This document shows, piece after piece, positions 1 to 9,759 of a stretch of DNA of 64,000 nt. The translations under genes and the position numbers were made by a program. Within the stretch, counting starts at the first letter, position 1. Each line of letters opens with the position of its first letter. The stretch covers positions 497,261,627 through 497,325,626 of the forward strand of contig CM046881.1 in NCBI GenBank assembly GCA_025667525.1, read 5' to 3'. The notes beneath the pieces were generated by a model. It did no database searches, was not told the DNA's origin, and saw nothing but the letters and a program-made list of their open reading frames with translations. The stretch comes from Glebionis coronaria (lineage: Eukaryota > Streptophyta > Magnoliopsida > Asterales > Asteraceae).

Positions 1-6
1 TTGTGA

Positions 7-651
7 GTGATCCTACCCCCCCTAAGGCCTTCCTCTTCATCCGATATACCTTATCCTTCAAGGTTGAGGAAAGAGAAGCAAAAGAGCAAGGATGATATTC
101 AGGTTTCAAACTTTCTCAAAATGTTTAAACAATTGAATTTTAACATCTCCTTTGTTGAGGCTCTCGCTCACATGCCTAAATACGCGAAGATGTTTAAAGA
201 TCTTCTTAGTGACAAGGAGAAGCTCCTTGAAATTGCTCTGACCCAACTTAATGAGAATTTCTCCGCCGTTCTCTTAAGGAAATTGCCCACCAAACTTGGT
301 GATCCGGGTCGCTTCTTGATTCCTTGCAACTTCCCGGGAGTAGAGAACTACATGGCCCTAGCCGATCTAGGTGCCAGTATAAACTTAATGCCTTTAAGTG
401 TTTGGAAGCAATTATCTCTACCCGAGCTAGTCCCCATCAAAATGACTTTGGAATTAGCTAACCGTACGTTTGCTTATCCAGTGGGGATAGCCGAAGACGT
501 CTTCGTTGGCGTTGACAAATTCACCTTCCCGGCGGATTTTGTTGTCGTTCACTACGAGATGGATCCTCGTGTTCCATTAATCGTTGGACGTCCCTTCTTG
601 AGGACCGGTCGCACTCTCATTGATGTAGCCGCAGGCGAAATAATCATGTGA
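7..651 (+). pseudogene. Athila gag C-terminus and retropepsin-like protease
   Basis: An open stretch of about 214 residues. The C-terminal half holds an aspartic protease with the active-site motif ADLGASINLMP near residues 120-130 and the flap/C-terminal motif PLIVGRPFLRTGR near residues 189-201. In Athila-type elements this domain matures the polyprotein and directly precedes RT. The frame continues past a TGA at 649-651 into the next segment, so this is one domain of a longer polyprotein rather than a separate gene. The true start lies left of the window; the ATG here is only the first in the visible frame. Confidence 0.8.
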
Positions 652-1353
652 GTGGGTGATGATAAAATTGTCTTCAACATGGGTAAGATTTCTAAGCAAC
701 CTTATTCATATGAGAGTGTTAATGCTATTGATGTTCTCGATGAGGCTTGTGAAGAACACTTTCATGATGCTTGCAAAAGTACTCCCTCTTCTCTACCCAA
801 TGTTGAGACCGTTGCCTCAATTGCTCATTCATTGACTCCTTTTGGAGAAAGTGACTTGGATGATTTTGAAGCTAGCTTGGGTCCTCTCGATCTTAAGTAT
901 GATGATTCTCCCACCGATTGGGATGAAGACGTTCGTACAATTGAGAAACTTCTCAATGAAGACCCGTTTTCTCCCCCTTCTCTTAAAGAGGTGACTAATG
1001 ATGATCCATCGTTAGTTACACCATCTATTGAGGATCCTCCTACTCTTGAGCTTAAGGACCTACCGTCTCATCTCGAGTACGTTTTCCTTGAAGATAACAA
1101 GAAGTTACCGGTCATCATCGCAAAGGACCTAAAAGAAGAAGAAAAGTCCCGACTTATTGCCGTGTTGAAGAATCATAAGAAAGCGATTGCTTGGAAAATC
1201 TCCGATATTCGTGGAATTGATCCTCACTTTTGCACACATAAAATTCTCATGGAGGACGAATTTAAACCCACTATTCAAAGCCAACGAAGGGTGAATCCTA
1301 AGATCCATGACGTTATAAAAAAGAGGTTATCAAACTTCTTGATGCGGGCTTGA
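652..1353 (+). pseudogene. Athila polyprotein: protease-RT linker and RT N-terminus
   Basis: This is the same reading frame as the protease, resumed after the TGA at 649-651. About 120 acidic residues form a linker. It is followed by the region preceding RT, recognisable from AWKISDIRGIDPHFCTHKI and the QRRVNP motif that leads into the RT fingers. The frame is lost in an A-run near 1318-1323, where the expected continuation (lysines then EVIKLLDAGLIYP) moves into another frame. A one-base slip in that A-run explains the break. Confidence 0.78.
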
Positions 1354-2060
1354 TCTATCCTATCTTGGATTCACCGTGGGTTAGTCCAGTCCATTGTGTG
1401 CCTAAGAAAGGCGGAATCACCGTTGTTCCCAATGAAAACAACGAGTTGATTCCTACTCGTCTCGTTACAGGGTGGAGAGTTTGTATAGACTATCGCAAAC
1501 TCAATGATGCTACGAGAAAGGATCACTTTCCCCTTCCTTTCATGGACCAAATGCTCGAACGTCTAGCGGGTAATGATTATTACTGCTTCTTAGGCGGTTT
1601 CTCCGGGTATTTTCAAATACCCATCGATCCCTATGACCAAGAGAAAACCACATTCACTTGTCCTTATGGAACATTTGCTTAAAAAAGAATGCCTTTCGGC
1701 TTGTGCAATGCTCCTGGGACATTCCAAAGGTGTATGATGGCTATCTTCCATGACATGGTTGAAGAAACCATGGAAGTATTCATGCATGATTTCTCGGTCT
1801 ATGGTGATTCCTTCTCTACTTTCCTTGCCAATTTGGAACGCATGCTTAAGCGGTGTGAAGACACTCGCCTTGTTCTGAATTGGTAAAAATGCCATTTTAT
1901 GGTAAAAGAAGGCATTGTGCTAGGACACAAAATCTCTAAAGCCGGTCTTGAAGTGGACCGTGCTAAAGTGGATGTCATAGCCAAATTACCTCCACCTTCA
2001 ACCGTGAAGGGTGTGAGAAGTTTTATGGGTCATGTGGGCTTCTATCGTCGATTCATTTAG
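1350..2060 (+). pseudogene. Athila reverse transcriptase core, inactivated
   Basis: RT copies element RNA into cDNA. The blocks WVSPVHCVPKKGG, WRVCIDYRKLNDATRKDHFP, MPFGLCNAPGTFQRCM and the GHKISKAGLEVD thumb motif are in the usual order. Stops at 1680-1682, 1884-1886 and 2058-2060 break the frame. Two catalytic aspartates are also lost: the usual L-D-G-Y-S-G-Y reads F-L-G-G-F-S-G-Y, and the usual F-M-D-D-F reads F-M-H-D-F. The domain would be dead even without the stops. Confidence 0.85.
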
Positions 2061-2609
2061 GATTTCTCTAAAATCGCTCGCCCGATGACCCACCTCTTGG
2101 AAAAGGATACTCCTTTTATCTTTTCCAAAGAGTGTATTGAAGCCTTCAATCTTCTCAAGGATAAGCTAACTAAGGCACCGGTCTTGGTTACCCCTAATTG
2201 GGAGCTACCTTTTGAATTGATGTGCGATGCTAGCGACTTTGCTATTGGAGCGGTTTTGGGCCAAAGAGTGAATAAACACTTCCAACCAATCCATTACGCT
2301 AGCAAGACAATGACGAGGGCTCAATTGCTTTATACGACAACCGAAAAAGAGCTTTTAGCTGTTGTCTATGCTTTTGAAAAATTTCGCCCCTATCTGGTCC
2401 TTTCCACCACCATCGTGTATACCGACCATTCCGCGTTGAAGTACTTATTGACTAAGCAAGATTCCAAGCCAAGACTTCTTCTTTGGGTTTTGCTCCTTCA
2501 AGAATTCAACATTGAAATTCGTGACAAAAAGGGAGCCGAAAACCTAGCAGTGGATCATCTAAGTAGACTTGAGGATCCATATCAAGGGGATGAACCAAGA
2601 GATCAATGA
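2061..2609 (+). pseudogene. Athila RNase H domain
   Basis: RNase H degrades the RNA strand of the RNA-cDNA hybrid. The expected acidic positions are visible: [41 protein letters not shown] and [11 protein letters not shown]. The stretch from 2085 is open for 174 residues and ends where the frame shifts into the integrase frame near 2600. The domain itself looks undamaged; it is cut off from RT by the stop at 2058-2060. Confidence 0.83.
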
Positions 2610-3948
2610 CTCTTTTCCCCTTGAGACCTTAATGTCTATTCACTCCAATCTTGATGACACCCCGTGGTTTACGGACATTGCAAACTACTTAGCGGGTGGT
2701 ATTCTCATCAAAGGGTTAACATCCCAAGAAAAGAAGAAGTTCTTTAAAGATGTTAAGACTTACTTCTGGGATGACCCTTATCTATTCAAACAATGTGCTG
2801 ATCTGATCATTCGTTGATGTGTTGATGGACCGGCAGCTTTGCAAATCCTTGATGCTTGCCATAAAGGACCCACCGGTGGTCACTTTGGTCCCAACTACAC
2901 CGCTAAGAAAGTGTTTGACTCTGGATTCTATTGACCCACCATTTATCGTGACGCTCACGAAATGGTTAAGCATTGTGATGCTTGCCAACGCCAAGGCAAG
3001 ATCACACATAAAGATGAGATGCCTCAAAATTTCATACAAGAATGTGAAATCTTTGATGTATGGGGCATCGACTTTATGGGGCCGTTTCCATCATCCAAAG
3101 GGAACAGATACATCCTCGTAGCCGTCGACTACGTATCCAAATGGGTTGAATCTAAGGCTCTTCCTACGAACGATGCGAGGGTGGTTGTGAACTTTTTGAA
3201 GCAGCTGTTTGCTCGATTCGGTGTTCCTCGTGCTATAATCAGTGACCGTGGGACTCATTTTTGCAACGATCAATTTGAAAGAGTCATGGCTAAGTATGGT
3301 GTCAATCACCGTCTTTCCACCGCCTATCATCCCCAAACCAATGGGCAAGTCGAGATCTCCAACCGTGGATTGAAGCGAATTTTGGAACGTACTGTGGGAG
3401 AGCATCGTGCCGTGTGGGCCAATAAGTTAGATGATGCTTTATGGGCTTTCCGTACCGCATATAAGACGCCGATTGGTTGTACACCTTATCGTCTTGTGTA
3501 CGGGAAAGCATGCCACCTCCCCATCGAGCTGGAACATAAGGCGTACTGGGCCTTGAAGTGGGCTAACTTCGACATCAACAAATCCGGTGATCTTCGCAAG
3601 ATTCAACTCAACGAGCTCAACGAACTGAGGAATGAAGCTTACGAGAACTCACTGATCTACAAAGAGAAGACCAAGATCATCCATGATGCAAGAATTAAGA
3701 ACCGAGAGTTCCACGTTGGTGATCAAGTTTTACTCTTTAACTCTCGGTTAAAGATCTTCTCTGGCAAGTTGAAGAGCCGCTGGTCTGGTCCATTCACCGT
3801 CGCCAAAGTCTTTCCATATGGCACCATTGAGCTTTCTCAGCCAAATGGGCCCAATTTCAAGGTGAATGGCCAGCGTTTGAAGCTGTACTTTGGTGAGGAC
3901 ATCTCTCATGAGATGAACCCATCCCTCACCACGTTTCCCATGAACTAA
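2569..3948 (+). pseudogene. Athila integrase: zinc finger, catalytic core and C-terminal domain
   Basis: One frame runs through the region with a single TGA at 2815-2817. The HHCC zinc-finger half is readable ([10 protein letters not shown], then KHCDACQ). From the ATG at 2962 the frame is open for 328 residues. It carries the whole DDE core: D37 in GIDFMG, D95 in ISDRGTHF and E131 in NGQVEISN, with 35 residues between D95 and E131. The C-terminal part has the Athila-type block [20 protein letters not shown] and a [14 protein letters not shown]-binding module. Integrase inserts the cDNA. It is the best preserved domain of this element, but lacks an unbroken connection to the rest of pol. Confidence 0.88.
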
Positions 3949-4345
3949 ATTTGGGTCGAGTCAAGCTCGTGACTCGGTGAACAAAAAACAAGCGCTTCTC
4001 GGGAGGCAACCCGTAATCTATCCTTTACTGCTTTCATAATAAGTGTAGGGGGGAGCCATGTATGTGTTGGACGTCTTGTTTCTTGTGTTGTGCAGGGATT
4101 AAAGCTTCAAAGATCCACTCTTGATGACATTTGACGAACCGTAATCCCGTGTTCCCATCTTCCCGGTTCTATCCTAAACTCTCGTGATTCAATATTTCAT
4201 ATCTTATATGTTCGCATTGAAATCACTATAGTTGTCCTTTCCTTAGCAAGATTTAAACAAAGTGCACAATGTCATAAGTGTAGGGGAGTTTACTCCCACA
4301 TGCTTAAACATTGAGGACAATGTTTATCTCAAATGTAGGGGGACT
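3949..4345 (+). other. Athila post-pol region with repeated polypurine tracts
   Basis: Noncoding. A GCGCTTCTCGGGAGGCAACCC block follows the integrase stop, a feature I associate with Athila-type 3' ends. It is followed by three purine tracts, GTAGGGGGGAG near 4046, GTAGGGGAG near 4281 and GTAGGGGGA near 4337. The phrase ATTGAGGACAATGTTTA lies just before the last one. One of these is presumably the plus-strand primer; the last is my preference. A 77-residue open stretch at 4262-4495 overlaps these tracts and looks accidental. Confidence 0.6.
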
Positions 4346-6377
4346 TCTATCGAAGTAAGTGGTCTTTTCCATAAATTTGTCCTCATTTTAACCGGAAAAC
4401 TTGATTTTTCGACATTTTTCAAAATTTTTAATCTATTTTGGCCTAGTTGTATAGTTGTATTTTCCTTTGTTTTGATCATTTTCTTTCCTTGCTAGAATAA
4501 ATTTTCAATAAAGTGGTTTTAAGTTTTTCAAAGTCGTGAATATTTTGACTCAACCCGAGTTTACTTATCTAAGTTTACTCTAGCTAGTATCCTTAACGTG
4601 TTTAAGTCAAGTTTTGCTAGGCTTTTATATAGGGAACTTTAAAACGCGAAAGTCTTAACTCTCACGGGTTAAGAACAAGAACTTTTCTCAAGTTCCTATA
4701 ATGGATCCTAGAGAGTTTTTTATCAAGGGAACTTTAAAATGCGATTTCTAAACTTGAAAAAGTCTAAGAATTTGCAAGATCCTATAGATGACTCGAAAAC
4801 CAAAAACTTTGATTTAATAGGCTAAGCATCCACGAGTCTCATTCCTTGAGATTTTAAACTGTGGAGGACGAGAGATGATAGAGTCAATTATAAGTTTGGT
4901 ATTCTTTCGTGAATTTATGTGAGTTAATTATGATCTTATTCTCCCATCGCTTGTTAATAAATTTATCTGCAATAAATAAGGTTGTACGATTTGAAAAGTT
5001 ACTTATCTTCTAGCCCAAGATCGTTTAAAAGTTGCTCGGTATTAATTAGAGTTCATAGCCAAGGCATAACTTATTGAAGCGGGATGCGAAGATTGGCGAG
5101 TCCGAAAAGGCCCTAACAAGGCATGAGGGCTACATTTTGTTGCTAAAGATCCAAAAGTGATGTGAAGAATCATTTATCGAAAATCAAAATGAAGGATCGA
5201 GACACACGACGAAAAGTAAAAACTCCCCTAAAGATCATGGAGAAGTCTATCCGAAAAGACCCTAGCAAGGTATGAGGATAAACAGATCCAAGTCCTAAAA
5301 GGAGGCGGATCGTTTTATATCAAAGTCCAAAATAAAGATTGGAGAAAAATGAAGAAGTCGTGGTCCAAATATGAAGAATCTCTCAAAACTTCAAGTGAAG
5401 AAATTCCTATTATGAAGAGAAGACCATAATTTCAAGAACGTCTCTCAAAGATTCGAAGTATGAAGTCGCTGCCAAATATCGGTCCGAGAAAGGTCTCAAA
5501 TCGCGAAGCGAGTTATGCCAAGATATGAACTTTATGAGGTCCCGAGAAGCAGTTTTAAAAGATTTTGTCCTTTAGCTAACTATTGATTAAATCGTCCACT
5601 TTATTTTCGGCCTAAATAACTATCGAAATAAGTCAAACAATGCATCCTCGTGATCATTTAAGACAAAAATAAAATATAAGAGATACACCTAGGAATAAGG
5701 GAGTCTAAGTGAATAATTGCCCCACATGAATTCGTGTTAGTTTGCTAACTTATAATAGCAATGATCTCGTTTTTAAGCTTGGTATGGGGAACGTGAAACT
5801 TGAGGATGAAAAACGTTCATGGCAGCCAAAACCCAATGTAAGTCCTTAATTTCTTAACTTGTTTTTATCTTTTTATTTAGTGTTGAATAAAGGCCAAGGT
5901 AGGTTATTTATGATGGAAAATGTAAACCGTGCTTTAAAATTAATGCATTGCATGAGGGCATTGCAATGGTCAAGTGTAGGGGATTTAATAAGTGTGAAAA
6001 CACTTATCCTTTTACCACTTATTTCCAATAATAACAAGACCAAAACATGTATTTTATGTCGTAGAAATCGGAATTATGCGTGGTTTGTGTTTTTATTGTG
6101 TTTTAGGACCAAAAGATGAAAAAGGAAGAAAACACGGGCTTTCACGGGCTTTTATCGAAGAAAACGAGAAAAGACGAAGTCAAAAGATCAAGAGTGCTTA
6201 AAGAACGGATGTCCAAGACCTATTCTGAAGATTTATCGAAGAACTTAAGTCTAAATTAAGGAAGAAAATTATTAAGACAAGCTCGAATCCCGAGACGACG
6301 TCGAGAAAAGACAAAAAATTAAATCGAGTCGAGAAGAAAAGAAAGAAGGAAGCACCACACATGCACTTCCCATTTCC

Positions 6378-6410
6378 CTATAAATACCCTCCTAATCACA
6401 TTAGGAGGGT
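6378..6410 (+). promoter_or_regulatory. LTR TATA box followed by a cap-site inverted repeat
   Basis: CTATAAATA at 6378-6386 is directly followed by a perfect 10-bp inverted repeat: ACCCTCCTAA at 6386-6395, a 5-nt loop, and TTAGGAGGGT at 6401-6410. Transcription from this TATA box would start in or just after the repeat, placing a hairpin at or near the RNA 5' end. Confidence 0.6.
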
Positions 6411-6949
6411 GGTTAGCTAGTTTTATATTTTTTTAAGTTTTCTTTCTAGTTTTTAGAGAGAGAAAGTTCTAAACTTTCTCTCACTAAGTTTTTCATCTTT
6501 CCTTTCTTTAAAGCTTTCATTAATCTTTGTATTTGAGTTTCTTTAATCGAAAGTTTAAATTTAAGCTTTGTGTTCTTTAATCTCCTTCTACATTTCTTGA
6601 AGTTTGCTTATTTCTTAATCCGAAAGATTACTTTTGATCCGAATCCTTTATGATCCCTGGTTAAATTTAAGGTTGTATGGTTAGAGGGTTCATTTCCTTT
6701 GTTCCTACATAAACTCCTACACGTATAAGTTGTAAGCTCTTAATGCTTATTGGCTTATTTCAAGTTTTAGCTTATTGGTTTTCGGATTTCACAAAGGTTT
6801 TAGTCATTTTAAAGTTCATTTCATAAAGTTTATAATCTTTTATGTTTTACAAGTTGTCAAATTTAAGCTTTTTGAGTTGTTTAAGTTTCGGATGAGTTAG
6901 CTTATTAATTGTGCTTATTGAGTTTTAAGATTGCCACCAATTTCAGATT

Positions 6950-7385
6950 AACATTGCTTATATCGCAAATCAAGGGATTCTACACATTCCGACGGATGCT
7001 CATTTGTATCGCAATAACCATTGTGGTTTTACTTTGCGATAGCTATGTCATTCCCCCTTATTCCGATCTGGGATTGCGATCGCTCATTGCGGTCGCATAT
7101 TCCGACGGGACTAAGGTCCTTGTTAAGACGAAACTCTGCAAAATTTTACTTTACAACATTCCGACAGAATTGCAACTTTCCGATCTGACATTGCGATTTA
7201 GGATATTCCGATAGGCATCATTGCGATGGAATTGATATTGTTGCATTCCGATGGGTATTTAGTTTAGCATTCCGATGGACTTTCACATGAATTATTTCGA
7301 TGACTTGTTTTGATTATATTCCGATGGTTTTAAGCTTTGGTGCATTCCGATAGAAATGATTTGCAATATTTCGATAGAACATGTT
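6950..7385 (+). repeat. Cluster of ATTGCGAT / ATTCCGAT words
   Basis: About 18 variants of an 8-bp word (ATTCCGAT, ATTGCGAT, ATTCCGAC, ATTTCGAT) occur in roughly 430 bp at irregular spacing, mostly in the sense orientation of the Athila element. There is no fixed tandem unit and no open reading frame of note. The phrase CGGGACTAAGRTC inside the cluster recurs in the cluster at 12815-13240 on the other strand. Confidence 0.65.
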
Positions 7386-7619
7386 TTTAAGTTTTAAAGT
7401 GTTACATAATGTTTTTTTCTAAATAGCTTTTAGTTTAATTTTTAAACGCTTTAATTTCACTCAGCGACATTTTCATTCTTGCTTTTAGTTTTAATTAGAA
7501 AACCAAACCAAAACATACTCTTGTTCACCAAAAGGCAACTGAGTCGCACTTTAGACTGGAAATCAATTCGAGGAGATCGGACGATAAATATTTTATACTT
7601 GGTGTAAAAACTTTGTATT

Positions 7620-8172
7620 ATTCCAACCGTATAATCACACTACGGGGACAGAACTCCAGAGTCATCCACTTTTTAATTTCGGCCCAAGGAGTAGTATTAG
7701 CAACATCAATACCCATGAAAGCATTTCTCTCATTCCACCAAGTCAACGCACGACCATTAAGAGTAGCAATAGCAAAAGTCACTTTATCCTCCTCCTTACA
7801 CTTACTAATTCGAAACACCGACTCAATCTTCTCAATCCATTGGCTTAATCCTACAGCACTTTCAGTTCCATTAAAAGGTAGAGGTTCACACTTCATGAAC
7901 GTCACATAAGTACAACCACCGACTTCAGGCGCATTAGTTCCAAGTCCTCCTATATTTCCTCCAGCATTAGCATTCACATTCACGTTAGTACCACCAATTC
8001 CACTACCTCCAACTCCACAACCGCCAGCTCCACTACCACCAGCTCTACTACCGCCAGCTCCACTACTGCCAGCTCCATTTCTAACATTTGCCATAAATTC
8101 AGTCATAGATTTGGCAACTTGTTCCGTAATGATCCTACATACATCATCCTCAGTCCCAGCTTTCTTGGGCGG
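7620..8172 (-). pseudogene. Tekay-like gag, N-terminal fragment, start codon lost
   Basis: This is homologous throughout to the gag at 60170. Shared features are PPKK near the start, the TEFMAN segment, a Gly/Ser-rich linker of GGSGA-type repeats, then CTYVTFMKCEPLPFNGTE, GLSQWIEKIESVF, ALTWWNERNAF and the final FCPRSVIIRLE. Copy 2 begins with ATG-CCG-CCC; here the aligned codon is ATA, so the normal start is gone. The sequence ends in mid-domain at about 7620, before the zinc knuckles. Gag would form the particle that packages element RNA; this fragment cannot. Confidence 0.85.
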
Positions 8173-8453
8173 TATGGTTCTATAATTGCACAATTTCAAG
8201 GTATATTAAGCATTCACCCAACGAGGGATTCATATAAGATGGATTGAATTCATAATCAAGATACAAATAAGGCACGATATGGAATTCAAGAAAAGATACA
8301 TATTTCATTGGATTAGAAACAACCACATATTCTTAATTAACATTCCACATCAAAATTCCTAGCACTATACAGGCCTAAAATTCATGCCAAATCTACTAAC
8401 TAATATGTCGGTTTAGTTAATGTTACAAAATATACTACTAAAGATAGACTGGT

Positions 8454-9467
8454 CTACTGACAACTGCTAGAAGGTCCATCATCCATCGTCTTCGATATCT
8501 TCCTCAGACGATCACAAGACACATCTTCAGCTGGGCGCTTACGAATCACTCCTTTCTCGACCATCTCAGTATAAAACCTACTGTTCCAACCAACCGATAT
8601 ATTCAACTCTTTCTCTGCCTTCTCACGCATCGCACGAGCTACACTCAACTGAATCTCCATAGTATTCACCTTTTTCTTCATTTCAGCATACTCGCCACTT
8701 TCCAACACAGACAATCCCCTAAACGCCTCATTCAAACCACACTCCACATCAGTCAAATCCAATTTAAGCAACTCTCGCTCTTTCTTACCAATCTTTGTCT
8801 TCGAGTCCAATAAAGCAACATGAGTTTGAACAACACCTAAACCAATCTCTATCATACTACCTTGAACACGGGAAGCATCTAAATCACGTCTCAAGGACCA
8901 AGGTACAAGTCCATCAATATGAGTAGCCTCTCGAACCCTCGACGACTCTCCTATCACATGCTTACGGGTAGCAATCCCATCAGTACCATCAGGTGCATCA
9001 TCATCCTCATCATCCTCTGATTCAAACTCAGATTCAGATGATTCAGACAAATCATCTCTAAGTAACTCAAACTCAGAATCAGACCAATCAACTGGAGGGG
9101 GTAAGGGCTCACCCTCCTCTACATCATAAGGGAAAATAAGCTCAGCCTCATCATCATCATCAACCTCATCATCTATACATACCTCCTCTTCGACATGCTC
9201 GTCTTCATCCTCATTACCTACATTATCTATCCCAATCTCATCATCTTCCTTAATACCAACATTATCGTTATCATTTTCTACAATATCAACCTGAGCGGCA
9301 ATCTGATCTACTAGTCCTATCTCGGGCTCGGGATCCTCAAATGGTTCATCCTCTTCATCATCCATATCCTCCTCTACATTATAATCCACAAAGTCTAAGT
9401 AAGGGTTATCATCTACGTTATGTTCGAGAATAGCATGGTTCTCTACATAAATATTAGGGTCTGCCAT
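8454..9467 (-). CDS. Pre-gag ORF0 of the Tekay-like element (acidic + coiled-coil protein)
   Basis: An intact 337-codon frame lies between the primer site and gag. Residues 1-160 are extremely acidic, with long Asp/Glu runs and a serine/acid patch (SESSESEFESEDDEDDD). Residues 190-290 look helical and coiled-coil-like (KKERELLKLDLTDVECGLN, YAEMKKKVNTMEIQL). The C-terminus is basic then polar (VIRKRPAEDV near residue 310). It starts at MADPN, conserved in copy 2. It resembles no pol domain. Acidic plus coiled-coil ORFs ahead of gag occur in Asteraceae Tekay-type elements as I remember them, but I know of no assigned function. A particle-assembly, chaperone or host-interaction role is only a guess. 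Confidence 0.75.
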   Translation of the reverse strand: MADPNIYVENHAILEHNVDDNPYLDFVDYNVEEDMDDEEDEPFEDPEPEIGLVDQIAAQVDIVENDNDNVGIKEDDEIGIDNVGNEDEDEHVEEEVCIDDEVDDDDEAELIFPYDVEEGEPLPPPVDWSDSEFELLRDDLSESSESEFESEDDEDDDAPDGTDGIATRKHVIGESSRVREATHIDGLVPWSLRRDLDASRVQGSMIEIGLGVVQTHVALLDSKTKIGKKERELLKLDLTDVECGLNEAFRGLSVLESGEYAEMKKKVNTMEIQLSVARAMREKAEKELNISVGWNSRFYTEMVEKGVIRKRPAEDVSCDRLRKISKTMDDGPSSSCQ

Positions 9468-9742
9468 GCAATCTGCATTTATATAATATATATCGTATTA
9501 GCATAAAAATAATCATTAATCAGTTACGTATTGAAATCACGATCTATACATATATATAAATTAAATTATATAAATTAAAATATATATCTTCTCAATAAGG
9601 CTTGTTAGTAACGTCGGAGATCTTTGGCACCGTTATAGTCAAAATATTTTTCAAACATTTTAAGAAAATGTTTATAGTTAAGAGATTTTGAAATGTTTTA
9701 TTCAAAACCTTGGTTTTAAAAATCTTTTGTTCTCTACAACGA

Positions 9743-9758
9743 GAGCTCTGGTACCAAA
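9743..9758 (-). other. Primer-binding site of Tekay-like copy 1
   Basis: On the minus strand TTTGGTACCAGAGCTC directly follows the 5' LTR. It matches the complement of the initiator tRNA-Met 3' end (TGGTATCAGAGC) except for one T-to-C change that all copies of this family share. The remaining leader, 9468-9742, is noncoding and matches the leaders of copy 2 and the LARDs. Confidence 0.8.
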
Positions 9759-9759
9759 C

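Larger units (their letters stand above)
1..7619 (+). mobile_element. Athila-like Ty3/Gypsy retrotransposon, 3' portion
   Basis: The order protease, RT, RNase H, integrase, polypurine tracts and long LTR identifies the 3' part of a Ty3/Gypsy element; gag and the 5' LTR lie left of the window. The RT and integrase wording (for example FGLCNAP and VYGKACHLP) is characteristic of the Athila lineage. Coding is broken by five in-frame stops (649-651, 1680-1682, 1884-1886, 2058-2060, 2815-2817) and two frameshifts (about 1325-1350 and about 2600), so the copy is dead. It is cut at about 7619, where minus-strand sequence of a Tekay-like element begins. Lineage is confident; the exact LTR start is not. 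Confidence 0.88.
4346..7619 (+). repeat. Probable 3' LTR of the Athila-like element, truncated on the right
   Basis: Over 3 kb with no convincing coding sequence lies between the polypurine tracts and the junction with the next element. It holds a promoter (TATA at 6378) followed by a T/CT-rich stretch with AGAGAGAGAAAG, as expected at an LTR U3-R border, and a cluster of ATTGCGAT/ATTCCGAT words at 6950-7385. The segment near 7560 (TTCGAGGAGATCGGACG, then TTATACTTGGTG) resembles the end of other Athila LTRs. A degenerate direct repeat, CCGAAAAGG/ACCCTA..CAAGG, occurs at 5102 and 5251. The left border is not fixed because no second LTR is visible. Confidence 0.5.

Noticed and set aside
4262..4495. 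Possible env-like ORF downstream of Athila pol
   Set aside because: Only 77 residues; it overlaps the polypurine tracts and has no similarity I recognise beyond a hydrophobic end.
7613..7909. Plus-strand open frame (similarly 60547-60729 and 60902-61324 minus)
   Set aside because: Antisense shadows of the gag genes.
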